DNA from: Blastobasis lacticolella
Lineage: Eukaryota; Arthropoda; Insecta; Lepidoptera; Blastobasidae
Direction of reading: 5' to 3'
NCBI GenBank assembly: GCA_905147135.1
Contig: LR990041.1
Span: forward strand, 9,299,907-9,363,906
DNA length: 64,000 bases
A program made the position numbers and the translations under genes. Every line of letters starts with the position of its first letter. Within the stretch, counting starts at the first letter, position 1. Shown in pieces: positions 1 to 11,934 of the stretch. The notes under the pieces were generated by a model, which was not told the DNA's origin, made no database searches, and saw only the letters and a program-made list of their open reading frames with translations.

Positions 1-692
1 TGCAAGATAACAGAGTCGACCAGAGTGTAAGCCGTGGGAGGCCTGTATTCAGCAGTGGACCGGGACCCACCTAACTGCCTAAAGATGATGATGATGGGAT
101 TACTGATCCACTGGAACCCGTGACCCTATAACATAAATATTGTTATATTTTCTCTTTAATCGCTCTGTATATTTTTTTTGATGATATTTGATTTTTATTT
201 ACACGAAAACTATACAATCGCTATTAGTTTCATCTAAAAGTTGAATATCCCGCCGCTATCAAAAGACCGCTAGGGACAGAGACAAATTAATGCGTTAGAC
301 AGAAACAAAACATATATATGAGTGAATGAATGTGACTGATTTTAGCAGGGGTAGCCAGACGAAAAAATTGGTCTCTTGTTAATGGTCGATTAGCTAACAT
401 CTAAAAGTTGAATATCCCGCCGCTATCAAAAGACCGCTAGGGACAGAGACAAATTAATGCGTTAGACAGAAACAAAACATATATATGAGTGAATGAATGT
501 GACTGATTTTAGCAAGGGTAGCCAGACGAAAAAATTGGTCTCTTGTTAATGGTCGATTAGCTAACAATAGCCTTTGGATAGGCCAATAGATTGGCCTTTC
601 AGAAACCCACGGTGATTTAACAGCTTGTTAAATGTGACAGTCTGTTAGCTAATCAATGATTTGACAAGCGTTTCAGAAACCGGGTGTTAGTT
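1..692. repeat. Foldback-like dispersed repeat, copy A (right part)
   Basis: Positions ~20-690 match 3950-5601 (copy B) in the same orientation, including a segment ending in a run of gatgatgatg, the block starting 'catctaaaagttgaatatcc', and the terminal segment ending in 'tttcagaaaccgggtg'. Within copy A a block of 167 bp is duplicated in tandem (starts at 231 and 398). The end near 690 is the reverse complement of the sequence starting at 3318, so these are inverted terminal sequences of one repeat family. The left end lies outside the window. No coding capacity was recognised. Confidence 0.7.
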
Positions 693-3317
693 TGCTTTAA
701 ATGATGTACAGAACGAACTATGTGAGACTAATGGTTTATTTACAATCTTAAAAAAACAAGGAGAACGTAAAAATGTATTTTTGAAGAATAAAGTATTTAT
801 TAAGGTAGGAATAACAATTATACATATTATGAATACTAATCTGACATAATATAAATTACAAATAACAACTAACTTAATAAAACAATCACAAATTTTGTCC
901 AAGGTCCACGGTATTAGAACTATTAGGAATGCTGCTCACAAGTCTGCCCGCATTGTCCCCCGTCCGAAGTGGAAACCAGCCCTATAGTCTTTAGTAATAT
1001 CGACCAAGCGCTTAGCTAGCTCCCGAAATGTGCGCATGGACACTAGAATTCAAGGGTTTCCACACCAATCGGCGTAAATATGTGGTTTTCACCAACACTT
1101 GCGCCGATTGACACTTTCAGTTAAGACGGCATCGGGCCCAGCATAACACGCCGTTACTGGAAGATGGAACTGTGATTGTGTGTATCGCTACACGTGGCGT
1201 CCCTGACCAAACGTCGTCGTCATCCCTTCGGGCCTCTTACCGTCATCACGGGCCAAACCACCTGGCTCAAGCTTAGCGGGTGCTCCAGCGGAGATGAAGG
1301 CCCGGCGGATGATATAGTGCGTAACGCGGTAATGGCCTCCGGAAAAGCCTCGTGCCAAAGGCATTTGGCCTCGATAGAATACGCCGTAATAAAAGTCCCT
1401 AGTTTAGATAATAACTTCTACGCTGGATACTGAGAACTATGCACCGAGGACAGAAAAGCCGACAGGGACACATCTGAAACTTTCCTAACGTCTAGACTGT
1501 CCAAGATGAATTATCGAGATTTATGTTAAGAATTAAAATATAAGAATATGTTTCACTGTGTTGTTGACAACACCGCAAAACACAACAATAGAATTAGAAT
1601 TTTTTCTTTAACGAACTCCGAGAGTAATTAATCAAAACTACCTAGAAGGTGAAGCCACGCCTTGTCGACGACATTGTTATAGCAATAGCGTCAAAAGCTG
1701 CAGAAATGGTACCAGCCCTCGGACAGCACACCAATCACCCTGAACTCGAACATGAGGAGCTGTAAATCCTGTAAAACCGTGTTCGCATCCCCTTGTAGGA
1801 TCCCGTATTCTAAGTCGGTCGTACTACCACACTTTAAATTTAGAATTTAGCTTCTCGAGAGTGGCCTATTGCTGGCAGCCGACTACTTGCAAGAGGTAGC
1901 CTTTGTATATAAGATTGCTCGGCTTTTTGTAGCATTGCCGCATAAACTTATAAGCGGCCGGCAGCTTAGATCGTATTTGACCAAGCAAAGCGCGTCTATC
2001 GACGGAGTTGAATCCATTTTTACGTCACCCTTCAATACGACTTCAACACTATTACTTTGAATGAAATCTCTCATGGCGTGGACAGCGGCTTCGCAGTCAC
2101 CTTTAGATCCAAAGTCGAGCTGGATATAATGGAAGTAATTTGCTGGGCTGGGGGGTGGAAAACCGGCGTCGGTAGGTCCCTACCGCAATAGGACGAATGA
2201 AATCATAATTTTTTTAGATTTAGGCGCCATAAAACGTACTTACGAAGGACTGTTCTACCGAGCCTGCCAGTGGTGTCGAGAATTCGTTTATAGAGGCTTG
2301 TTCCTTGAAGACCCTAATGTCGTCGTCGTATGAATGTAGATACAACATTAAAGCCAAGTAATGTAAAAAATTCCATTATTTCGATTTCAATAGAACTCGG
2401 TAGAATTTCAGTAACCCATGGTAAAAACTAAGCAACTTCAAACTAATATAGGTACAAACGGTCCTGGATTCCGTTGTTGAATCGCTCGCCTCTATTAAAA
2501 CGATTTACAATGTTGAATTATGGCGTGAAAAGTTCAATATTTTTAAAATCATATTGGCAACACCGAAAGAGGGGGCCGAAGTATGGGCAAAAATAGGGAA
2601 AATTAGCATAAAGCGCGCTCCACATGTGGACAGTTCCGCGGGAACACGAGAATGTAGAGGGAGTATTCGTGTAGTCCCGTGCATATTTGGCATGTCTCGC
2701 CTATTTCATAGACTTAGTAGAGATAGTTTGTTGTCGTCTCAATTCGATCGATTTTATATTTATATTTCTAGCGCTTTTTCCCGTAACAGGTTCGGGGTAC
2801 ACTTGACCATGATCCAGGATATTAGTAGATCAAATAATTACAGTAGAGAAGCTGCCATCACCTCTGTGACCCTGTTTACAGTAGATTAGCGATATTACAC
2901 CGATGAATCGATAAAATGTCGTGCGTTTTAACACCACCACATCCCTAATAGGCGAGAATGTAGAGGGTCGACCAAAGTCCCGGCAAAAGTTTCGCCGGAA
3001 GTTTCGGCGAACATGTGGAGCGCGCTTAATGCATGAAAATATGTCAGTATTCATGCGGAAAATCAAAATTGAAAATCGTTCGAATCAAAGCGAGCAATTC
3101 AAAAATAGGGCCCCTGGTATAGCGGCAGCGTGCTTGCGAGAACGATAACCAAGATTAAGCAACGTTCACCGAATCCGAGAACTAGATAGAGGACCGTTTT
3201 GTACATTGAGGCTAGTCGAATTTTAGCACCGCGACGAGCTCGCCACTTGTTAGGTGCTGCGCCTTTTAATACAATTGGCGAGGTTGACAAATATCTTCCA
3301 CTGGACCCTAATAATAA
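693..3317. other. Unassigned sequence between two repeat copies
   Basis: About 2.6 kb with no recognisable gene. The short ORFs here (longest 111 aa at 2554-2889) resemble no family I know. A local inverted pair, 'gcgcgctccacatgtgg' near 2616 and its complement near 3010, suggests a small decayed foldback element. Positions ~2800-2885 resemble the dispersed repeat at 11670-11825. Confidence 0.4.
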
Positions 3318-3589
3318 CACCCGGTTTCTGAAACGCTTGTCAACGCAAAAATCACGTAACAGCTTGTTAAACTCTGATTAAATGCAGTTTGGGTTTCTGA
3401 AAGGGCCAATTGACGGCTTGTTAACAGCTTGTCAACGGATTTTCAAATCTCCAATTAACGGCTGATTAATGTAATTTTGGGTTTCCGGAAAGCTTTTTCT
3501 CATGTTAACTGTATGTTATCGCCTTGTTATTTTAATTAACGAAAATCGACCAATTAACCGATTGTCAAAAGAAATTATATCCGATTTTC

Positions 3590-3955
3590 TTGGTCTAGGT
3601 CTTGGTCCTGGCCCTGGTCCAGGTCCTAGTTTTGGTCCAAGGCAAAGTTCAGGTCTAGGGTCCAGGTTCTGGTCCAGGATCATGACCAAAACTGCAACCT
3701 TGATCACAATTTGAGCTTGAACCAGAACCAGGACCTAGACCAGTGCCAGCACATAGACCATAAATATTAGCTGGACCAGGACCTGGTTCGGGGCCTGGAC
3801 ATAGACCTGAACCAGGACCAGGACCACGGATATGTCAGGGTCCAGGGCCTGGACCTGAACTAGGAGCTGGTCTGGGGCCAGGGCCTGAACCTGAACCAGG
3901 AGCTGGTGCGGGGCCAGTACCTAGACCTGAACCAGGACCTGGTCCGAAGCCGTGG
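3590..3955. repeat. GGWCCW/CCTGGA-type minisatellite
   Basis: Degenerate six-base-like repeats such as 'ggtcct', 'ggtcca', 'ggacct' and 'gaacca' fill about 360 bp. The short Gly-Pro ORFs here are by-products of the repeat and not proteins. Confidence 0.85.
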
Positions 3956-4185
3956 GAGGACTGTATTCAGCAGTGGACCGGGACTCACCTAACTGCCTAA
4001 AGATGATGATGATGGGATTACTGATTCACTGGAACCCTGACCCTATAACATAAATATTGTTATAATTTCTCTTTTCTCGCTCTGTATATATTTTTTTTAT
4101 TATATTCGATTTTACACGAAAACTATACAATCGCTATCAGTTTCATCTAAAAGTTGAATATCCCGCCACTATCAAAAGGCCGCTA

Positions 4186-5369
4186 TACCTTGTCTAAAAT
4201 AGGATGATAATTTTGACAGATCACAGTAGGGATGTGGTTGTGTAAAATCGTTAATGAATCTATTCGATTATCGATTATCATTCTCATAGAACTTGGAATC
4301 GACAGTTGCAAGGTTTTGCTATACGTATAATACAAAATAAACTATTTATTTTCTTCTGAATTAATAATTTATTAATACGACATTAAAAACCCTTCTACAA
4401 CGACGATTATGACACGTGCGTATTTCTATTCGGTCAGTCATCCTATTACGTAGAATACGCGCGACTCGAAATTGTTGTTGTGAAAGGTCTCTTAAGGTGA
4501 AATCCAAACAAAGAATAAGAGTTTAGTTACAAAATATAATAAGGTTACCTAAATGTTAATTTTAAATATTCGATTATATTATTTCAATACCGATTTTCGA
4601 TTGTCTGTTGTTATTCGTTATTCATGGCACTTCACTAAAGGAGCGGGGCCTGTCTATGAAGTACGACATTTTCCGTAGTACATTTTACCGAAAAAAAACA
4701 CAAAACTTCATAGGCGTGCGCCAAAGACCAACAATTAGTGAGCTGTCAAAATTATCATCCTATTTTATACCTTGTCTAAAATAGGATGATAATTTTGACA
4801 GATCACAGTAGGGATGTGGTTGTGTAAAATCGTTAATGAATCTATTCGATTATCGATTATCATTCTCATAGAAATTGGAATCGATAGTTGCATGGTTATG
4901 CTATACGTATTATACAAAATAAACTATTTATTTTCTTCTGAATTAATAATTTATTAATACGACATTAAAAACCCTTCTACAACGACGATTATGACACGTA
5001 CGTATTTCTATTCGGTCAGTCATCCTATTACGTAGAATACGCGCGACTCGAAATTGTTGTTGTGGAAGGTCTCTTAAGGTGAAATCTAAACAAAGAATAA
5101 GAGTTTAGTTACGAAAAATAATCAGGTTACCCAAAAGTTAATTTTAAATATTCGATTATATTATATCAATATCGATTTTCGATTGTCTGTTGTTATTCGT
5201 TATTCGTGGCACTTCACTAAAGGGGCGGGGCCTGTCTATGAAGTACGACATTTTCCGTAGTACGTTTTACCGAAATAAAACATAAAACTTCATAGGCGTG
5301 CGCCAAAGACCAACAATTAGTGAGCTGTCAAAATTATCATCCTATTTTAGACAAAGCATAGACAAGGCA
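4186..5369. mobile_element. Tandem pair of ~590-bp TIR MITEs, nested in copy B
   Basis: Two near-identical units (about 4186-4765 and 4768-5369) each begin with 'ccttgtctaaaataggatga' and end with the reverse complement of that segment ('tcatcctattttagacaa'). The pair is flanked by TA on both sides (4184-4185 and 5370-5371). The corresponding site in copy A (271-272, 'accgctaggga') is uninterrupted with a single TA, which is what an insertion with TA target duplication leaves. The TA target suggests a Tc1/mariner-like or similar origin. No ORF. Confidence 0.7.
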
Positions 5370-6481
5370 TAGGGACCGAGACAAATCAATGCGTCAGACA
5401 GGAACAAAACATATATGAGTGAATGAATGTGACTGATTTTAGCAGGGGTAGCCAGACGAAAAAATTGATCTCTTGTTAATGGTCGATTAGCTAACAATAG
5501 ATTGATTGGCCTTTCAGAAACCCACGGTGATTTAACAGCTTGTTAAATGTGACAGTCTGTTAGCTAATCAATGATTTGACAAGCGTTTCAGAAACCGGGT
5601 GAAGACTGGAGGTCTACTCCGAAATCACGATCCGATACTTTCGGAACCGACCGATACCCGACCGAACGAAACGTTGTGACCCTACCATGAACTTAGTTCG
5701 GATTCTTATTAATCCTTCGGATTCATAGACAATGCTCAGGTGAAATTCGGAACGAATGAAAAAGAGCACTAGGGTAACTACACCTATTGATATTTTGGCG
5801 ATATATTAGAATATGCATTAAATACGTCGATTTACCATATAAAAATACTTTATCAATCAAGAAAATAAGTATTTTGTTTTAGTTTTTAATTTTTTTACGA
5901 GATAAATGTAATATTTATAATATTTCTTAAGATTTGAACATTCAAGAAAATAAATTGGCTGTATACAATGGATGCACTTGCCTGCCCATGCCTTGTATCA
6001 ATAAAAAAGTGACAAAACAAACGAGTTCGAGATTGGAGATGTTTTTGCTTTATTTTTGCATTACTATTAAAAGCGATAATGAATTTGAAATAAACTACGG
6101 TTTTCAAGCAATAACCACTTAACACCAAGGAGAAAAGTAGTTGACGTTTTAAGTGGGTTGGTGCAAGTTTGTGATGCCTTCTTGAACAAAAGCGAGCATA
6201 GCACTTTGCCCGGAACGTACACAAATTTAGTGAATATGAATACAAGTTGGTCGTGGGCCGTGGACCCCGTGGCCCTTTTGGTTTATCTTGGAAATTATAC
6301 TTTATTTAAGCACATACATTTGGCAAACAACCATGACTGCGCCGACATCTCAAATCAAATTGAACTGTTGAACTTCCTCGAGGAAGCTTGAGGAGTGTGG
6401 AGGGTCGTGCACGCTCCCACAGGCTTTGCCCCATGGATAATAAAAATAAAAGGTTAGGTGCACTAAAAGCACTAAACAATG

Positions 6482-7085
6482 GCAGAAGGTAAGTTTGTAG
6501 TTTGTTGTTTATGTATAATTCATACAAATTAGTCATGCATGATTATTCAAACGTTATTTCATTTTAGGTAACAGCAGCACAGAGGCAGGCAGTAATGTAG
6601 CTTATAGCCCAGAATAGCACTAAAATGCAGTGTGATTTCCACAAGCTAGTAACCACAAAATATTATAAATCAAAGTTATGTCTGTTCTAATGCTGTCTGT
6701 TCGTGATAAACTCAAAAACTACTGAACAGATTTCCATGCAGTTTACACCAATAGACGTGATTTAGAGGAAGGTTTAGGTGTATAATTTGTTAATGTTGTT
6801 ACTACCTGTGCGAAGCTGGGGCGGTCGAGTAATATATAAAAGTAATACATTATTTATTTACTTTTGCAGCTCCACGATGACTACGAGTGGTTCAGCAGCA
6901 GCCTATCCTTCGAGCTAATGGTTCTGTATGGGTGACTGTTCCGATTTGAAGAGGACCACACACAGTGAGAGACGCGAAACAATGAGGCAGGAGGAGGGCA
7001 TTATGGCAGCAGCCACAATAATAGCCGATGCTGTAGTGGCCATGCAACGGTTAATGCAGCAATTTATAGATAGAACAAATAAGTT
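6482..7085 (+). pseudogene. Remnant of Harbinger accessory (Myb-like) ORF
   Basis: An ATG at 6480 followed by donor 'gaaggtaagt', an acceptor 'cattttag' near 6567, and another acceptor 'cttttgcag' near 6869 outline a spliced ORF. Its last part encodes a basic/helical stretch containing ERRETMRQEEG and ends with VAMQRLMQQFIDRTNK. The joined reading frame meets an early stop, so it is not functional. Assignment to the accessory gene of Harbinger rests on position next to the transposase, not on a diagnostic motif. Confidence 0.35.
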
Positions 7086-7949
7086 TTTTTTTTCTATCTA
7101 TAAATTTGCATGCATTTATTATTAATTCTAAGTTATCAATAAATTTTCTGTTTCTATTATCAATTAATTACATTTACATTAAAAAAATTATTTGGTTTAC
7201 ATACAAAATAAAATTGTTTTATTTATTAATAATAACAGCAATATGCTTATAGACTAATCTCACAAAGCAGGACAAGTACATATTAAAATACAATAAAGGA
7301 AGTCATCAGTCAATATTAAAGTATTATATGAATACAAAAAGTATACACAATGTCAAAATCATTCAGAATTAATATCAAAAACATAATAAGGGTTTCGTTG
7401 CATCAAAGTAATTGTATTAAATAATTGGTTCCTCTGAAATTACTTAAATAACCTAACTATTCGCTCCCTCTCCCTCTGTCCCCTTAGAAAATGACCAATT
7501 TCCCTACGACTCCTGCCGAGCATTTTCTGCTCGGAGATCATCTTCTATCAACTCTAGAGCATTCACACCGGCCCTTATGCACATATTGTGCAAAACAGCA
7601 GGCTAAGATTATCTTGCCTGCTGTTTCCCCTCGCTGCCAGAAGACATCTCCACCAACCTTTTAGGATCATAAATGTGTATTCAATGGTGGAAAGGGCACG
7701 CTTGTGGAAAGGGCAATATTGTATTTGCCTTCTGGATTGTTTTCCTCAACATGGGCTATTGGTGTCAGTAAATACTCTCATAGAGCATATCCTGAATCAC
7801 CTGTAAAAATGAAATAATAATAAGTTAATTCTGATGCAATCGGTGAGTCTGCTATCCGTTTGCGAGGTTATGGGTTTCAATTGACCACGTGCAACTAAAT
7901 TGTAATTATTTGTCCTTTTGTGCTATCCAAATTCAAGTACGTATAATTT

Positions 7950-8060
7950 CATGATGGATGTTATGGGCGACAGTAACCGCTTACCATCAGGTGTACCGTC
8001 TGCTCGTTTGTCACTGTGCTGCCTTAAAACCTCCTTAAAACAAGGGGAGACCTCTGCCCA
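7950..8060 (+). repeat. Dispersed repeat, 'ttatgggcgacagtaaccgc' family
   Basis: Contains 'ttatgggcgacagtaaccgcttaccatcaggtg', a short lepidopteran dispersed repeat also present at 15890-15965, 17985-18235 and 54815-55020. Confidence 0.7.
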
Positions 8061-8480
8061 ACAGTGGGATGTTATATAGCTGTGGTTATAAGTTTCCTTA
8101 GTAATTAGAATTTTCTTACCTAATATATATGTAGTCTCTTGGACACCCTCCAGATGATCCTATGTCTTGATATTCAGACCAAATAAAAGAATTGTGCGAC
8201 ACTCCACAATATCTTGCATCCACATTTAGGATATTACAGTTGAAGTCACATATCTAAAAATAATAAACTTGTGAGCTACAGTTATAAACAAGTGGACAGT
8301 TATTGTTACATGGGCGAAATGTAGGCATATAAAGACAATAAAAGTGCATAACAATTATTGAGTAATTATACCTACATATTATGTATTTTAACTTACAACT
8401 TGGGTATTGATAGAATGGAAATGTTTCCTATTAAAAAATCGCTCCTCATGTTCACTGAGCCTGAAAATGGCTATATGTGT

Positions 8481-8730
8481 ATCATCATCATCATCACAGC
8501 CCATAACAGTCCACTGCAGGACTTCGGGCCTCTCCCACGAAAGGGGAGGGCATTGCCATAATCTCCACGCTTAGCAGGCGGGTTGGAGATCGCAGTGCAG
8601 TTGATGTAAATCGACCCAGAAAGATGCTGCTGCCCACCTTTCGGATTTGTCCCTTAGTCGCCTCTTACGACACCCACGGGAAGAGATGGGGTGGTGCTAT
8701 TCTTTGAGGTGGCGGCACCACACACCACAT
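8481..8730 (+). mobile_element. Dispersed ~250-bp lepidopteran repeat, nested in transposase
   Basis: Begins with a tcatcatcatcacagcccataacag segment and ends near 'gtggcggcaccacacacc'. Further copies are at 28546-28806 (same strand) and 23573-23783 (opposite strand). It splits the HARBI1-like reading frame between LPGVLGCI and THIAIF, so it inserted after the Harbinger copy did. Confidence 0.8.
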
Positions 8731-9960
8731 ATATGTGTATATGTGTATACTATATATATAATACACCCCAGTACTCCTGGAAGATTGTATCGCTCATAAA
8801 ACCTGTAAGGAAAAAACAATGTCTTGAAAAATGAGAAATCAAATCAATGCCTACAATAAAAGTAATAAAATAGCATTTCGGTCATTTGCATTTTGAGGGA
8901 ATTTTAAGTACCTACACACTTATGTGTGATGTATTGATGGCAGTCATGACCTCCATCAGACCCGAGTTTGCTGGGGCATCAGTATTAATAATAAAAGGGA
9001 TAAAGAGTATCTAAAAATTATAATGTTAAATAATTTACTAGACAAAAGGACAGACTTAGGTATAGGTTACTAAACCTAGGTACTCTGATAAAATACTTTG
9101 TTAAGTCCAACACTTACCTTTGTTGTGTTGTCAATTGCACGACGACTACGTTTCCGAGGTAGAAGAGGCACTATCTCTTGGCAGAGCTCTTCATAGTGTC
9201 TGACTCAGTCTGTAGTTTGAAACAAAGCTCAATCAGGCACTACATTGACATTATAAGAATCACGGAGGCGTCTCCGATGCCGCTGGCGCTCAACACGCTC
9301 TTCCAGGAGGGCTTCTTCCACCAGAATCATACGTCCTATCATTTTGAGTTAGGTGTTCGCTGCAATTTCCAATACACACTTAGTTTTCCACATTATTGAA
9401 ATACAAAACTCCAAAACAATGTTGAGTGAAGACTTACTTTGGCAGGAAACTTAACAAAAACCATACAACCAAGAGTTCAAGTTCAAAATAATATATTTTT
9501 CAGGTCTTCACATACACTGTGTATTCAACTAAGCTCACACAAAGAATGAACTCTAATATTTCGTCGTAACCTCTTGTTATTATTTAAACGAGTGGAATTT
9601 ATCGCCGTGCCGGGATTTCCGGGAACACACACTTGAAATTTTGTACTTACGATAGTCCCACGATAACTATTTTGCTGTCGTAGATTTTGACATAAAATCA
9701 ACGATGCAACAGCTGTCAAACTCAAATTATCGGTCGAACTTTACGCGTTCAGAGTAGGGTCTTCGACGCAACTAATGTCAAATAAATTCGGTCCGATTGA
9801 ATGAAAGACCGTCCCGATCGACCCGATCGAAAGAAGTTCGTAGTAGGAAACACCCGAACATTCGGCCGAATCATCGCTAATTGTCACTTCGTGGTAGACC
9901 CCCTGATAGAACGGTCTCGGGAGCTGATTGGCACCTTGTGATAGATAGTATTTTATTATC

Positions 9961-11050
9961 ATTAAAACGTAATTTCTAATGAATTTTCGCTTAGCATAAG
10001 TGGTTATACCGATATTTTACTGAAAACATTTTCTTTGGTACCATTCACACAAATATGTATTCACAGAATTTTTCAAAAAACCAATTTCAAGATTGTAAGT
10101 AAACTAGTCTCACTTAATTCGTTTTCAACTTCAATGAAAGTAAATTAAATGTACTACCACTTTCTTTTAGTTACTTTTGTCATAGAACTAGCGATTTTAT
10201 CAATTATTTGCTCCGGACGGGAGCAAAACTTACAATTGTACATTTTCCGGAAAAATTGACCATCTTTGAAGAATCATAACTTGGTCACTGTACATTTTGT
10301 AGAGCTACGTTTGGGCTTAAATAGTGGCAAATATAATGAACTTTAAAAGCCATTAAGCTTAATTGGTCGAAAAACGCATAGTTTCGTATTTTTAGACCAG
10401 AAAGTGAAAAAAGTCCCAAAATTTCGCAGTTTTTCACGTATTACGCAGGAAGCACAATTTTTTTTTGGTTGCAAAATGAAGTTTCACACTCTGTTAAGGG
10501 GTCCAAATAACATACCAAAAATGCAGCGCTACATCGCGCTTTGCGTTTTAGGGCCATTTTTTTTGGAAGATTTGACTGGCCTAATTAGAAACATAGTTAC
10601 AATACAAAGTACAAAGGCGAGCTTATCCCTAAAACAGATCTCTTCTAGCCAACCTCACACTCTATGAATATAAAATAAAATAAATACTATACTATCAGGT
10701 AAGTAAAGAGAGATATCTTTCCTAGAGGTCGAAAGGACAGCCGAACATTGGGTCTATTTCTTCACTGTCCATAGCGAGTTATGTAATAGAAGTGCAAAGC
10801 ACAGATTAATGTAATACATTGCATGGGGGTGCAAAAGCCATTTACCGGCGTACCTATCGTAGTTGAGCCAGACCCTCCCACTCCAGAATATCTCACCACC
10901 ACAGACCAGGATTGTTTTGCCAAACCAAAAACCTTAGCTATATCAGATGACCCTTGGATTGTCCCAAAAGAGTAGTTTTCTACCAGTCGTAGGTCTCGGC
11001 TGTGGAAAGTCACTCACCACCGTTGAAACTTTACCGCCAAACCGCTACGT
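9961..11050. other. Intergenic sequence, no gene recognised
   Basis: AT-rich sequence with short ORFs only (longest 87 aa at 10404-10667) that match nothing I recognise. Confidence 0.4.
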
Positions 11051-11057
11051 AAAAAAG

Positions 11058-11305
11058 GCAGAGGTCCGGAGCAAGCGCGGATCCACCGTTGTGGGCACGA
11101 TAGGCATACCTACAACCCTAATTTGGGTCCAAGGCTAACGTTGTATAGAAAAGTTAAGTAAAAAACCTATAGCAGTATCTGTGACAGTAAAGAAAGACCC
11201 CAAACACTTAGCTTAAAAATCCGACTCGCACGTGGCCGATTTTCAGGTGATCGTGCCCACAACATTTTTTAGGGACTGGATCCGCGCTTGATCTGGAGCA
11301 AAACC
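11058..11305. mobile_element. Small inverted-repeat (MITE-like) element
   Basis: The segment 'agcaagcgcggatccaccgttgtgggcacga' near 11070-11100 is matched in inverted orientation by 'tcgtgcccacaac...actggatccgcgcttgatct' near 11250-11300. The arms are about 45 bp and imperfect, enclosing ~150 bp with no ORF. Confidence 0.6.
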
Positions 11306-11669
11306 TAGGAAAGCCTTGGGGTGTAATACGACGATTCACGTCATCGTTGATCGGACGTTAGTTTCAGCGCCTTGTCCATCTATCATCATTATCATGATGA
11401 AAGCTATCAATATGCTTCCCACAATTTCCGTTTGCCATAGTTTTTGTGAGCTATATGGTCTGCCCATTAAAACTTCAGTTTTCAGCGATTCTGAATCCTA
11501 CGTCGGTGACCTTAATTCTGCTACTTTATAGTGCTAATATAATATAAATATTCAACAATTTTAAAATTTTTCAAATTTTGACTCAAACCAAAGACCCGGG
11601 GTGAACTTGATATACCTATTATATTGGCGTTAATGTCCTGGTTGTGTTGTTGTGTCCGTGCACAAGGGT

Positions 11670-11825
11670 CCGGGATCCGCCTTGACCATGATCCAGGATT
11701 TGGCAGATCAAATAATTACAACGGAGCGACTGCCATCTCACCTCCGTGAACCTGCTACCAGGGCAACCTGACCAGATTGTATTATGGTTACACATTCAGT
11801 CGCCTGAATGTGCAGGTTTCATCAC
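11670..11825 (+). repeat. Dispersed repeat, 'cttgaccatgatccagg' family
   Basis: The run from 'gccttgaccatgatccaggat' to 'cacattcagtcgcctgaatg' recurs in part at ~2800-2885 and, in reverse orientation, at ~40190-40260. No ORF. Confidence 0.65.
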
Positions 11826-11883
11826 GATGTTTTAAGAACAGGCACTGCGCACAAAATAAAATTGTACATTAACATTATTACAA

Positions 11884-11889
11884 TTTATT
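11884..11889 (-). terminator. Poly(A) signal of TMEM177
   Basis: On the minus strand AATAAA lies about 45 bases downstream of the TMEM177 stop codon, a normal position for a cleavage/polyadenylation signal. Confidence 0.55.
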
Positions 11890-11934
11890 TGCTAACACAA
11901 TTTTGAAGCTTATCATAAAAATAACTAGTTTAAT

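Larger units (their letters stand above)
3318..5601. mobile_element. Foldback-like non-autonomous element, copy B
   Basis: The left end begins CACCCGGTTTCTGAAACGCTT at 3318 and the right end is its reverse complement, finishing at 5601. The inverted arms run for about 100 bp, imperfectly, and include a second shared block, 'gggtttctgaaagg'. The interior holds a GGTCC-rich minisatellite, a segment shared with copy A, and an insertion of about 1.18 kb (4186-5369) that copy A lacks. No transposase ORF is visible, so it is non-autonomous. The superfamily is not determined. Confidence 0.65.
7490..9400 (-). pseudogene. HARBI1-like DDE transposase/nuclease, broken
   Basis: Read on the minus strand, successive pieces match the HARBI1/DDE_Tnp_4 family in the correct order: an N-terminal segment with EELCQEIVPLLPRKR (~9130-9400), RFYERYNLPGVLGCI (~8760-8806), THIAIFRLSEHEERFFNRK (~8385-8475), ICDFNCNILN...VSHNSF (~8150-8255), GDSGYALWEYLLTPI (~7755-7802) and IEYTFMILKGWW (~7640-7690), then the C-terminal helix region to ~7500. 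The second Asp (GDSGY) and the Glu (IEY) of the DDE triad are visible; the first Asp (DGT) is lost where a 250-bp repeat has inserted. Splice signals are recognisable (donor after NTQV, acceptor before ICDF). Internal stops and frameshifts make it a dead copy. Confidence 0.85.
5602..9960. mobile_element. Decayed Harbinger (PIF/Harbinger) transposon
   Basis: The region carries a broken HARBI1-type transposase on the minus strand (about 7490-9400) and, on the plus strand, remnants of a second spliced ORF (6482-7085), the two-gene layout known for Harbinger elements. Possible ends are the 'ccgaccgatacccgacc'-rich sequence near 5650-5700 and a loosely complementary segment near 9790-9840, but the inverted repeat is weak and the boundaries are not certain. 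Intervening AT-rich sequence shows nothing else recognisable. Confidence 0.55.

Noticed and set aside
1176..1433. 85-codon ORF as a possible gene
   Set aside because: No recognisable domain, no splice or promoter context, and it lies between two repeat copies.
3502..3714. Gly-Pro repeat ORFs on both strands
   Set aside because: Direct translation of the GGTCC-type minisatellite; no start context, no homology.
10404..10667. 87-codon plus-strand ORF
   Set aside because: Looks like chance translation of AT-rich, repeat-like sequence; no family resemblance.
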